Source: Thermoflexus hugenholtzii JAD2 (lineage in GTDB: Bacteria > Chloroflexota > Chloroflexia > Chloroflexales > Roseiflexaceae). Taken from it: a stretch of DNA of 53,814 nt. The position numbers were made by a program, and so were the translations under genes. Location of the stretch: the NCBI GenBank assembly GCA_945881915.1, contig CAMCVW010000020.1:1-53814 (forward strand). Reading direction: 5' to 3'. The notes under the pieces are model-generated. The model saw only the letters and a list, made by a program, of their open reading frames with translations, was not told the origin of the DNA and searched no databases. Every line of letters begins with the position of its first letter. Position 1 is the stretch's first letter. Positions 33,507 to 41,422 of the stretch are shown here, piece by piece.

Positions 33507-34277
33507 TTAGCCAATCATATTTTGAATCGCGCGTGAAAGACCCGGGAAGGCTGCGCTGAAGCGCGCCAACAGCACACTTGCACCGGGCACTATGACCTCA
33601 CCCATGGTGCGGCGGTGCATCGCCGTGATGACGGCACCGGCGACCTGATCACTGGTGCACTTGCTCAGTGCAGCTGCTTTGGGATATTTTTCATTGGGTG
33701 CATGCGTCTGGAATCCTGTCTGTGCCACGCCTGGGCAGATGATGGTACATACAACCCCGGTGTTGTTCAGTTCTTGCTGGAGCGTCCTGCCAATGGCCAC
33801 CAAGGCGAATTTACTGGCGCAGTAGTAGGCCATGTTGCGCGCAGCCACCAGACCCGCCATCGAGGCCATCATCATGATTTGCCCATTGCCACGGGCAATC
33901 ATCCCGGGCAAAAACGCCCGCGTACAGCGCACTGCGCCGTAGACATTGACATCCATGATGCGCTGTAAATCGACCAACGGTGCGTCGACGAGGGTATCGA
34001 GCACGCCAAAACCGGCGTTATTGATAACCGTATCGACGACTCCAAATGCCTCAGCTGCCGCGACGAGGGCAGTGATGTCGCTGTCACTGGTCACATCCGC
34101 GGTCACGGCGAGTGCGCGCGTCGGTCCACCGAGCTCAGCCACCAGTGTCTGGAGCTTGTCCGTTGAACGCGCCGCCAAAATGACCTTCGCTCCTTGGGCG
34201 ACGGCTTTGCGAGCAATATCTGCGCCAAATCCGCTCGACGCGCCGGTGATGACCACGACTCGATTCGCAAGCGACAT
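33507..34277 (-). CDS. Short-chain dehydrogenase/reductase, classical type
   Basis: This cytosolic NAD(P)-dependent SDR has TGASSGFG near residue 11, NNAG near 85 and the catalytic Ser-Tyr-Lys in MMASMAGL (near 138) and YYCASK (near 150). It ends with a hydrophobic Ile/Phe-rich segment, so peripheral membrane binding is possible, as in sterol or fatty-acyl reductases of this type. The start at 34277 is preferred; another ATG lies five codons earlier. It is the first gene of the operon with the DPM1-like, SIS and ROK genes, but its substrate is not clear. Confidence 0.85.
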   Translation of the reverse strand: MSLANRVVVITGASSGFGADIARKAVAQGAKVILAARSTDKLQTLVAELGGPTRALAVTADVTSDSDITALVAAAEAFGVVDTVINNAGFGVLDTLVDAPLVDLQRIMDVNVYGAVRCTRAFLPGMIARGNGQIMMMASMAGLVAARNMAYYCASKFALVAIGRTLQQELNNTGVVCTIICPGVAQTGFQTHAPNEKYPKAAALSKCTSDQVAGAVITAMHRRTMGEVIVPGASVLLARFSAAFPGLSRAIQNMIG

Positions 34278-34343
34278 ACACACCCTACTCATTCTCTATG
34301 CGCGTTGGTGCGCTATCCGACGGTATTCTTTGGTCTGCTACAG

Positions 34344-34373
34344 ATTATAATATAGAAAAGCATGACCGGGCAG
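34344..34373 (-). promoter_or_regulatory. Promoter of the SDR-glycosyltransferase-SIS-ROK operon
   Basis: On the minus strand a perfect TATAAT occurs at 34349-34344, with CTGCCC 18 nt upstream (34373-34368) as a weak -35. It lies about 67 nt before the SDR start. Confidence 0.5.
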
Positions 34374-34531
34374 TTTTTGGTGCGTCAGACGATTGTGACG
34401 CGCAGACATCCATCACGCAGCCACAGAAAAGCAGGGCGGAGTTTTTTGCCGATGCTCCTCATCGACCCTGCGCGTCGCCTGCCCAAGATACAGTACTATA
34501 TGCATGTGCATCCAATCAGTGAGGAATTATC

Positions 34532-34909
34532 ATGAACCGTACCGTCATCAAAACCGACAAAGCAGCTCCCGCAATCGGACCCTACTCACAAGCCATTTTG
34601 ACCGACACGATGCTCTATTGCTCCGGTCAAATCCCGCTGAACGCGCAAGGCGTCATGGTCGAGGGCGATGTCACTGCCCAGACCATTCAAGTCTTCGAAA
34701 ACATCACTGCCTTGCTGGCAGCAGCTGGCTCATCCTACGAAAAAGTCGTCAAGGTGACAGTCTTTTTGGCAGATATGAACGACTTTGCTGCCATGAATGC
34801 CGTCTACGGGCAACACTTCGCCGTCAACCCACCAGCACGCTCGACCGTGCAGGTCGCCCGGCTGCCCCGTGATGCAAAAGTCGAAATCGAAATCACTGCG
34901 CTGCGCTGA
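34532..34909 (+). CDS. ridA: RidA-family enamine/imine deaminase
   Basis: RidA hydrolyses reactive enamines such as 2-aminoacrylate released by pyridoxal-phosphate enzymes. The chorismate-mutase-like fold is seen in PAIGPYSQAI near residue 12, YCSGQIPLN near 29 and the active-site ARSTVQVARLPRDAKVEIE near 101, whose Arg binds the carboxylate. The length of 125 residues is usual. GAGGAATT precedes the ATG. It is divergent from the SDR operon. Confidence 0.94.
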   Translation: MNRTVIKTDKAAPAIGPYSQAILTDTMLYCSGQIPLNAQGVMVEGDVTAQTIQVFENITALLAAAGSSYEKVVKVTVFLADMNDFAAMNAVYGQHFAVNPPARSTVQVARLPRDAKVEIEITALR

Positions 34910-34981
34910 CCCGTGCAGCTGGTAATGATTTGGTAACGCCGCTGTGCCATGCTTGCCTTTTCGCACTGTCGAGAGGTATGT

Positions 34982-35749
34982 ATGGCACCACGTATATGGC
35001 AGCTGGGGTTAGTTCTGATCCTCATGGCGTGCATGTTGATTGTGGCATTCCAAGAGCAGCGCGGCGCTGGCGAGATTTTGTTCCCCGCTACGATGGGCGA
35101 CAGTGTGTTTATCCGCAGTGCTGACGGTACGAGATACCTCATCGATGCCGGGAATGACGCGCCGGCGCTGTTGGCACTGCTGGCCCATCACCAGCCGCCG
35201 TTTGCCTCTGGCTTGGCAGATTACCTCATCCTGACGCAGTCAGGCAGTGCATGGCAAGGGGCGCGTGTGGCAGTTTTGCAACGCGGTGTGCAGGAAGTCT
35301 GGTTTTTGCCGGCAGTCGCGAGCGAGATGGCTGAAGCCTGTATTGATCCGACGTATCGGTGCCGCATGTTTGCGCGCGGGACAACGTTTTCGCATGATGG
35401 CCTGACGCTCCGGGTCGTCGCAGACAGCAGCCTGCGCGTGGATTGGGCTGGTGGAGCACTCCTCGTCGCCCACGGTGCAGACACGCTCGAGGAAGTCGTA
35501 ACGTGGCCGCGCACGGGCTTACGCGTCGTCGAGATGCCATGGACGATGCCGCCACCGCGAGCCCTCCTCGCAGCAATCAAACCGACCCACATCGTCTATC
35601 GCAGTGGCCAAAAGCGCGACCATCCTGCCCGATTGAGTTATGCCGAGCGCCGCATCGGGTCGGAGTTTTTGCTCCATCGCGACAATGACGGCACGATTCG
35701 GATGAGCCTCGACAATCCCGCGCAGGTATGGCGCGACGCACAGGAGTGA
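34982..35749 (+). CDS. ComEC-tail-like metallo-beta-lactamase fold protein lacking metal ligands
   Basis: After an N-terminal helix (residues 6-24) the chain follows the beta-lactamase-like domain at the C-terminus of ComEC: the GDSVFIRSADGTRYLIDAGND opening (split by the usual LID turn), then ADYLILTQSGSAWQGA, a GGALLVAHG strand and the final IKPTHIVYRSGQ block. At the position of HxHxDH the sequence reads LTQSGSAWQ, so the zinc ligands are absent. It is thus probably inactive as a nuclease and may bind or scaffold. The start at 34982 has GAGAGGT upstream. The flippase gene follows after two bases. Confidence 0.6.
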   Translation: MAPRIWQLGLVLILMACMLIVAFQEQRGAGEILFPATMGDSVFIRSADGTRYLIDAGNDAPALLALLAHHQPPFASGLADYLILTQSGSAWQGARVAVLQRGVQEVWFLPAVASEMAEACIDPTYRCRMFARGTTFSHDGLTLRVVADSSLRVDWAGGALLVAHGADTLEEVVTWPRTGLRVVEMPWTMPPPRALLAAIKPTHIVYRSGQKRDHPARLSYAERRIGSEFLLHRDNDGTIRMSLDNPAQVWRDAQE

Positions 35750-35751
35750 CT

Positions 35752-37332
35752 GTGAGCAACACGACGCTGTTCTACCTCTCGATGTTCCTCTGCATCCCAC
35801 TGCTCGCGCTGGCAGTCTGGGGCTGGCGGCGCTGGTGGCGCGACGACGATGCAAGTGTCATGGGGCGCTTCCTGAAAAACAGCAGTGTACCGATATTTGC
35901 AAATATATTCGGGAAAGTGCTTGATTTGGGTTTTGCTGCAGTCACACTGCGTGCATTAGGCCCAACTGCTAGTGGTTCATGGAGTTTCGTTGCACTGATT
36001 ACCAGCATGTACCTGGTGACAATCGTCAATTGGGGACTCAATGACTTGGCCGTGCGTGAAGCTGCTGCAAGTCCTGGCACTGCTGCCCGTGTCTTTGGAG
36101 TGGGTTTGACGATGCGCTGGGTGATGGCCTTGCTGGTCGTTCCGCTGACGTTGGCTGGGCTATGGCTCCTCAGTGACCAGATGCCCCCACTCAGCTGGGG
36201 GACGCAAATTGCACTGGCGCTGCTCTTCCTCCATTTGTGGCCCGCAGGCACCGCAGCCGCGGTCAGCGCTTCTTTTCAGGCAGCCCAACGCATGGAAGTG
36301 CCGGCGCTGGTGGTCATGATTACCAGCCTGCTGCGCACCATCACCGGTATCGCTTTGGTGCTCTGGTTACCCGACAGCGACAGTCGTATCATCGCAATGG
36401 GCGCAGTGGCATTGGGGGCGACCGTGTTGAATGCGACGCTCCTGTGGTGGTTCCAACGGCGATTGTTGTTCACCGCTGGCCCCCAGTGGGATTGGCCGGT
36501 GATGCGTCGTATGTGGGTCGATGCGGTGCCACTGCTCTTGAATAGTCTGTTGATGACGGTGTTTTTTCGGTTTGATGCCATTATTTTGCGGTCGGTGGCG
36601 GGTGACACGGTGCTCGGGCTGTATGATGCTGCCTACAAAGTCGTGTCTTTGACCCAGATCATCCCTCCCTACGTGGTCGGGGCTTTGTTCCCATTGTTGG
36701 CACATCGTGCGGTGCATGATCGAGCAACACTCAACCCATTGTTGACACGGGCCATCGGAGTGCTCCAGCTGGTTGCCTGGATTGGGGTGGTGATTGTCAC
36801 AATCATGGCCGATGACATGATTTGGATGCTGGGTGGGACTGCGTACCTACCCGGAGCTGCGACTGCGCTGCGTGTGCTGATTTGGTATCTGCCGTTGTCG
36901 TACACAACGGGAGTGGTGCAATATGCGTTGATTGCCATTGCGCGCCAAAAGGCAATTACCTGGGCATTTTTGGTGGGAACCGTGGTCAATGTGGGCGGGA
37001 ACCTGCTGCTCATCCCGCAGTATGGCGCGTTGGCCGCCGCTGTGATGACCATTACCACCGAGGTCGCACTCTTGGCTGCGCTCTGGCCAACACTGCGCCG
37101 TGAGGGCATTGCGGTACCACTGCCGCGCATCGCAGTGACAGGGCTCATCGCATTGACTGCGGTGGGGGTTGCGATGGCCGGGCAGGCTGCCGCGCTGCCG
37201 CGCTTGGCTACTCTGGTCGTTGCACTCATCGGGATGGTGGCAGTGGTGTGGCGTCTGGGCTATGTAGATGCGGCAATCACCGAGAGAGTGACACAACTCG
37301 GTAGGCGTGTTTTCTTACGCATACGCAAATGA
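35752..37332 (+). CDS. Polysaccharide flippase, Wzx/MVF-superfamily
   Basis: This is a membrane protein of about 14 helices in the polysaccharide export (MATE/MVF) superfamily, which flips lipid-linked saccharides across the membrane. The region from GRFLKNSSVPIFANIFGKVL (near residue 39) onward, with its paired helices and the central FRFDAIILRSVAGDTVLGLYDAA (near 276, broken here at its Ile-Leu turn), fits the family. The start is a GTG at 35752, because AGGAG lies just before it and the previous stop precedes it by two bases. The length of 526 residues is normal. The adjacent ComEC-tail-like gene may belong to the same transcript. Confidence 0.85.
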   Translation: MSNTTLFYLSMFLCIPLLALAVWGWRRWWRDDDASVMGRFLKNSSVPIFANIFGKVLDLGFAAVTLRALGPTASGSWSFVALITSMYLVTIVNWGLNDLAVREAAASPGTAARVFGVGLTMRWVMALLVVPLTLAGLWLLSDQMPPLSWGTQIALALLFLHLWPAGTAAAVSASFQAAQRMEVPALVVMITSLLRTITGIALVLWLPDSDSRIIAMGAVALGATVLNATLLWWFQRRLLFTAGPQWDWPVMRRMWVDAVPLLLNSLLMTVFFRFDAIILRSVAGDTVLGLYDAAYKVVSLTQIIPPYVVGALFPLLAHRAVHDRATLNPLLTRAIGVLQLVAWIGVVIVTIMADDMIWMLGGTAYLPGAATALRVLIWYLPLSYTTGVVQYALIAIARQKAITWAFLVGTVVNVGGNLLLIPQYGALAAAVMTITTEVALLAALWPTLRREGIAVPLPRIAVTGLIALTAVGVAMAGQAAALPRLATLVVALIGMVAVVWRLGYVDAAITERVTQLGRRVFLRIRK

Positions 37333-37336
37333 ACAG

Positions 37337-37345
37337 TGCTATACT
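37337..37345 (+). promoter_or_regulatory. Extended -10 promoter of the glutamate dehydrogenase gene
   Basis: TGCTATACT (TATACT at 37340-37345) lies 44 nt before the start codon. No good -35 is visible. A leader hairpin follows at 37350-37371. Confidence 0.5.
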
Positions 37346-37349
37346 GAGG

Positions 37350-37371
37350 GCGGTTTTGTCTTACAAACCGC
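37350..37371 (+). promoter_or_regulatory. Leader hairpin before the glutamate dehydrogenase start
   Basis: GCGGTTT (37350-37356) can pair with AAACCGC (37365-37371) in the leader. The AAGGAGG ribosome-binding site begins three bases later, so folding could influence translation. Confidence 0.35.
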
Positions 37372-37388
37372 TCAAGGAGGAGTAGGGA

Positions 37389-38642
37389 ATGACGATCCAC
37401 ACCGAGAATGCGTATCACAACGCGCAGAAGCAATTCGACATTGCAGCCGACATCCTGAATTTGGACGGCGGCTACCGCAGGCTGTTGCGCGTGCCGCATC
37501 GCGAATTCGCGTGCAATTTCCCCGTTAAAATGGACGACGGGCAAATTCGAATTTTCACCGGGTATCGAGTACAGCACAATACGACGCGAGGACCCGCCAA
37601 AGGCGGGATTCGTTACCACCCCGACACCGACATCGATGAAGTGCGTGCACTGGCGATGCTCATGTCGTGGAAGTGTGCCGTCGTCAATATTCCGTACGGT
37701 GGCGCAAAAGGTGCTGTCGTCGTCGATCCCGCGCTCTTGTCGCTGGGCGAAATCGAGCGGTTGACCCGCCGTTATGCGACCGAGATCAGCTTCCTCATCG
37801 GACCAGATATCGACATCCCCGCACCCGACATCGGCACCAATCCGCAGATCATGGCATGGATTATGGATACATACTCGATGCATCGCGGGCACACCGTGCC
37901 TGCGGTCGTCACCGGCAAACCCATCAACATCGGTGGCTCACATGGACGGAACGAAGCCACGGCGCGTGGCTTGGTGTACATCCTGCGAGAGGCCTGTGAA
38001 GGTGCAAACGTCAGCATTGCGGGTGCCCGTGTGGTCATCCAAGGCTTCGGTAATGTGGGTGGCACGTCGGCACGATTGCTCGAAGAGATGGGCGCCAAAA
38101 TAGTCGGCGTCGCGGATCGTGGCGGCGGTATTGCCAACACCAAGGGCATCGACCTGCGCCAACTCCAGGCACATTACGAAAAAACCGGCACTGTGGCTGG
38201 TGCACCGGGTGGTGATGCCGTCACCAATGAAGAGTTACTCGAATTGCCCTGTGATATCTTGATTCCCGCCGCTATCGAAAATCAAATCACCGCCCGTAAT
38301 GCAGACCGCATCAAGGCCAAGATAGTCGTCGAGGCAGCCAACGGACCAACCACTCCCGATGCAGACGCCATTTTGCACGATCGCGGTGTGCTCGTCATCC
38401 CCGACATCTTGGCAAATGCTGGCGGTGTCACCGTCAGTTACTTCGAATGGGTCCAAGGCCTCCAGGAGTTCTTTTGGACGGAACGCGAAGTCAACGCCCA
38501 ACTCGAGCGTATCATGGTGAACGCATTCGAGCAGGTCAACGAAGTCGCCCAAGCACGGCGCATGCCATTGCGTACCGCGGCCTACTTACTGGCTGTGGAT
38601 CGCACCGCCCAAGCCTACATCACCCGCGGAATCTACCCATAA
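37389..38642 (+). CDS. gdhA: Glutamate dehydrogenase
   Basis: Glu dehydrogenase interconverts glutamate and 2-oxoglutarate plus ammonia. The Glu/Leu/Phe/Val dehydrogenase signature is KGGIRYHPDTDIDEVRALAM near residue 72, the catalytic Lys lies in NIPYGGAKGAV near 104, and the Rossmann motif is QGFGNVGG near 219. The 417-residue length and the motif set fit the hexameric type used in bacteria and archaea. Cofactor choice (NAD or NADP) is not read with confidence, though the Asp/Glu-like residue after the Rossmann loop (ADRGGG) leans to NAD. AAGGAGG precedes the ATG. Confidence 0.95.
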   Translation: MTIHTENAYHNAQKQFDIAADILNLDGGYRRLLRVPHREFACNFPVKMDDGQIRIFTGYRVQHNTTRGPAKGGIRYHPDTDIDEVRALAMLMSWKCAVVNIPYGGAKGAVVVDPALLSLGEIERLTRRYATEISFLIGPDIDIPAPDIGTNPQIMAWIMDTYSMHRGHTVPAVVTGKPINIGGSHGRNEATARGLVYILREACEGANVSIAGARVVIQGFGNVGGTSARLLEEMGAKIVGVADRGGGIANTKGIDLRQLQAHYEKTGTVAGAPGGDAVTNEELLELPCDILIPAAIENQITARNADRIKAKIVVEAANGPTTPDADAILHDRGVLVIPDILANAGGVTVSYFEWVQGLQEFFWTEREVNAQLERIMVNAFEQVNEVAQARRMPLRTAAYLLAVDRTAQAYITRGIYP

Positions 38643-38992
38643 TGACCACGCGCCGGCACACCGGCGATGCCGGCGAAGATCGAGCCGCGACGTTCTTGGA
38701 ACGTCGCGGCTTTGTCATCGTGGCGCGCAATTGGAGTTGTCGTTACGGTGAACTCGATTTGATTACGCGCCACGGTTCGACCATCGTGTTTGTGGAAGTG
38801 CGCGTCAGACGTTCGAGCAATGCGAGCGCTCGTGGATCGATTGGCGTCCGCAAAATTGCACGTCTGACCGCGACTGCCCAACACTACTTGCAGATACACC
38901 AGCTGGGAGAACCGGACTGGAGAATCGATGTGGTCACCATTTCTGGTGACCACATCGAACATATCCCCTATGCAATCGAAGGAGCGCTCTAG
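38642..38992 (+). CDS. yraN: YraN/UPF0102-family endonuclease-like protein
   Basis: YraN proteins have a restriction-nuclease fold and are found in most bacteria, often near ribosome-related or rnhB genes; their role is unsettled. The signature RNWSCRYGELDLITRHGSTIVFVEVR spans residues 29-54, split here across its ELD and VEV acidic residues; the usual VEVK Lys is Arg. The length of 116 residues is normal. The ATG overlaps the gdh stop (TAATG), so the genes are translationally coupled. It ends overlapping the tail of the opposite cupin gene by four bases. Confidence 0.9.
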   Translation: MTTRRHTGDAGEDRAATFLERRGFVIVARNWSCRYGELDLITRHGSTIVFVEVRVRRSSNASARGSIGVRKIARLTATAQHYLQIHQLGEPDWRIDVVTISGDHIEHIPYAIEGAL

Positions 38993-39537
38993 CCGTTCAG
39001 TGGCTCCCAGGCTTCTTTGAGGACACAGTCCCACTCAAACTTGAATTCATCGGCTGGATCATACACGTGTGACTGTAGGTTGACCACAATCACCTCGGGC
39101 ATGTGCAGTGCCTTCCACCCATGCATCACCATCGGCGGAATCTTGATGAGTTTGGGGCGGGCGGTACCCAAAATGACTGAGTTGACATGCCCAAACGTCG
39201 GGGACCAGGGCCGGATGTCTACCAGCACCACCTGGAGCTTGCCGCGCGTGACCGTGAACTGGTCGGTGTGTACGTTATGCAGATGCCAGCACTTCGTGAC
39301 TCCGTAGTCGGTGGCGCTTTGGTAGACGTGCTCGGGGATGACCAGACCTTCTTTTTCGACCCAGGATTTACTCCACAATTCGATGACATCGCCACGACCA
39401 TCGAGATGTGTCTTGAGGTCCTTGACGTACAGGCCATCGATGGTCGACGGCTTCGATGCGGGCACGAGCGTATACGAAAGTGACTGGAGCCACTCTGGTG
39501 TGACGTCACCGGCTTGCAGCTTTTTTGTATCTGCCAT
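38989..39537 (-). CDS. RmlC-like cupin (sugar-nucleotide epimerase family)
   Basis: The 182-residue protein resembles dTDP-4-dehydrorhamnose 3,5-epimerase (RmlC) and related sugar-nucleotide cupins. The beta-barrel has the CWHLHNVHTDQFTVTRGKLQ block near residue 80, VDIRPWSPTFG near 103 and the segment IKIPPMVMHGWKAL near 127. The catalytic His-Asp pair of RmlC is only partly recognisable, so another sugar substrate is possible. The start at 39537 has GAGGAG upstream. It stands alone and is divergent from the CBS gene; no rmlA, rmlB or rmlD is seen here. Confidence 0.75.
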   Translation of the reverse strand: MADTKKLQAGDVTPEWLQSLSYTLVPASKPSTIDGLYVKDLKTHLDGRGDVIELWSKSWVEKEGLVIPEHVYQSATDYGVTKCWHLHNVHTDQFTVTRGKLQVVLVDIRPWSPTFGHVNSVILGTARPKLIKIPPMVMHGWKALHMPEVIVVNLQSHVYDPADEFKFEWDCVLKEAWEPLNG

Positions 39538-39594
39538 TATGGCTACTCCTCGCATTTATTGATTACATCGTTTATCATTGCGTGTACGTAGATA

Positions 39595-39604
39595 ATTATA
39601 TGAT
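39595..39604. promoter_or_regulatory. Overlapping -10 elements of the RmlC-like and CBS genes
   Basis: The minus strand carries TATAAT at 39600-39595 and the plus strand TATGAT at 39599-39604, within a divergent intergenic region of 112 nt. Neither has a strong -35. Only one transcript could start here at a time if both are used. Confidence 0.35.
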
Positions 39605-39649
39605 AGTTGCACAGGTTGTGCGGACCAGAGAACGAAGAGGATTGCTCCG

Positions 39650-40063
39650 ATGACAAAACAACGAGTCAGTGACGCAATGCATGTCGGCGTCATTTCGTGC
39701 CAGACCGAAACTACCGTTGCCGAAGCACTCGCCATGATAAAACGGTACCGCATCCACGCCGTCGTCGTGACCGATGGGCCAGGTTACTTGGCTGGCATTC
39801 TCTCGCAGACCGATTTGCTCAGTGCCTGGAAGGAAGGCGCGAGCTACGAAAAAGTGATGAACGGGCCAGTCAGCTCCATCATGACCCAGAGTGTCATTAC
39901 CTGTATGACCGACATGGACCTCGACCGGGCGATTCGTTCACTCAATCGCAATCACGTTCATCGCCTCGTCGTCGTCGAAGAACGCAACGATGGACGGGTG
40001 TGGCCGACGGGTATTTTGTCGATGAGTGACATCGTGCGTCACATCGACGAACAGGCCAAATAA
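39650..40063 (+). CDS. CBS-domain pair protein
   Basis: The 137 residues consist of two CBS domains (about 1-65 and 72-135), a module that binds adenine nucleotides and senses energy status. Each has the typical ending (GILSQTDLLSAW near 50 and GILSMSDIVRHI near 120) and the MT-like start (VSDAMHVGVISC; SSIMTQSVITC). There is no other domain, so it acts as a free regulatory unit. A partner is not evident from the neighbours. Confidence 0.9.
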   Translation: MTKQRVSDAMHVGVISCQTETTVAEALAMIKRYRIHAVVVTDGPGYLAGILSQTDLLSAWKEGASYEKVMNGPVSSIMTQSVITCMTDMDLDRAIRSLNRNHVHRLVVVEERNDGRVWPTGILSMSDIVRHIDEQAK

Positions 40064-40080
40064 CCGACGATACCCAAATA

Positions 40081-40115
40081 AAACACCCCCGTCGCTCAGC
40101 GCGACGGGGGTGTTT
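40081..40115. terminator. Bidirectional terminator between CBS and PDH genes
   Basis: A perfect 15-bp stem (40081-40095 with 40101-40115) with a 5-nt loop lies between convergent genes. On the minus strand it continues in TTTTATTT, so it is a strong end for the pyruvate dehydrogenase transcript. Confidence 0.9.
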
Positions 40116-40126
40116 GCGTGGAGTGA

Positions 40127-41398
40127 CTACATCAACATGGTCAATGGGTTCTCGATGAGGCGCTTGATTTCGGCGACGAAGCGGGCTGCTTCGGCACCGT
40201 CGGTGATGCGATGATCTGCCGACAAGGTGATTGAGCAGATGTTGGCAGCGATGACTTCGTTGCTGTCACCCTTGAACACCGGCACACGACGAGCGGCACC
40301 AACTGCCAAAATCGCGCACTGTGGTGGGGTAATGATGGCATCGAAGGTTGTCACACCGTACATACCTAAATTACTGACGGTGAATGTGCCGCCCGAGAGA
40401 TTCTCGGCGCCCAGTTTGCCGTCGCGAGCAAGTGCAATCAAGCGCTTGGCTTCACGAGCGACGCCACCGAGGGTGCGCGAGTCCGTATTGGTGATGACCG
40501 GCGCGACCAATCCCGAGTCGATGGCGACCGCAATCGAGACATTGACATTGGGATTGAGCTGAATGCCTTCTTCGACGTACGAAGCGTTGAGGTACGGGAA
40601 CTGCGCCAATGCAACGCCACAGGCTTTGACGATGATGTCGTTGATCGACACCTGCTGGTCTTTTGCCAACGGGGCGTTGATCTGCTTGCGCAGCTCGAGT
40701 GTGGCGCCCATATCGATGTCCATCGACACATAGAAGTGTGGCGCTGACTGCCAGCTTTGGGTCAATCGGCGCGTTATGGTGCGGCGCATGCTGGTCAACG
40801 GCACCACTGTGGCTCCTGCGGCAGCAGCCGGCAGCGCAGCACTGACGGGTGCAGCAGCAGCGGGACGCGCGACAGGCGTTGGGTTGCCGGCGATTGCCGC
40901 AGCCACATCGTCACGGACAATACGACCGCTCGGACCCGTTCCCTGGATATCACCCAGGTTCAAACCATGTTCGCTGGCCATCCGCTTCGCGATGGGGGAT
41001 GCCTTGAGGCCAGTGCTACTTGTTGTCGTCACCGCTGCACGAGGGGCTGCTGCGGCTGCGACAGGAGCTGGGGTTGCAGCGACAGCGGCAGGTGTTGCAG
41101 CGACAGCGGTAGGTGTTGCAGCAACTGCGGGTGCTGCTGCAGGCTTGGAAGCGACCGCTGCACCTGCTTCGCCGGTACGAGCAATCACGCCACCCACTGC
41201 GGCACGGGTCCCTGCCGGGGAGAGGATTTCGCTAATCGTGCCGCTGACGAACGTTTCGATTTCGATAGTCACCTTATCGGTTTCGATTTCGGCAATGGCT
41301 TCGCCTTTGTTGACGTGATCGCCGACTTTTTTGAGCCAGCGTACAATCAACCCTTCGGTCATGTCGAAGCCCATCTTCGGCATGGTAATATCTGCCAT
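40127..41398 (-). CDS. pdhC: Dihydrolipoamide acetyltransferase, pyruvate dehydrogenase E2
   Basis: E2 forms the core of the pyruvate dehydrogenase complex and passes the acetyl group from E1 to CoA. A single lipoyl domain (1-77) has the lipoylated Lys42 in ETDKVTIE. A long Ala/Thr/Pro linker (80-128) contains near-identical repeats. The E1/E3-binding domain is at 131-168 (KASPIAKRMASEHGLNL; GTGPSGRI), and the catalytic domain ends with SADHRITDGAEAARF, the His active site. The start at 41398 has GGAGG eight bases before it. It follows E1beta by 24 nt; no E3 gene is in the window. Confidence 0.95.
   Translation of the reverse strand: MADITMPKMGFDMTEGLIVRWLKKVGDHVNKGEAIAEIETDKVTIEIETFVSGTISEILSPAGTRAAVGGVIARTGEAGAAVASKPAAAPAVAATPTAVAATPAAVAATPAPVAAAAAPRAAVTTTSSTGLKASPIAKRMASEHGLNLGDIQGTGPSGRIVRDDVAAAIAGNPTPVARPAAAAPVSAALPAAAAGATVVPLTSMRRTITRRLTQSWQSAPHFYVSMDIDMGATLELRKQINAPLAKDQQVSINDIIVKACGVALAQFPYLNASYVEEGIQLNPNVNVSIAVAIDSGLVAPVITNTDSRTLGGVAREAKRLIALARDGKLGAENLSGGTFTVSNLGMYGVTTFDAIITPPQCAILAVGAARRVPVFKGDSNEVIAANICSITLSADHRITDGAEAARFVAEIKRLIENPLTMLM
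41073..41135 (-). repeat. 21-bp tandem repeat encoding the E2 Ala/Thr/Pro linker
   Basis: Two near-identical 21-bp units (41073-41093 and 41094-41114, one mismatch) are followed by a diverged third (41115-41135). They encode the VAATPxA seven-residue repeats of the flexible E2 linker. Unit number may vary between strains by replication slippage. Confidence 0.8.
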
Positions 41399-41422
41399 GG
41401 TCCTACCTCCGGTCAACGCAGA

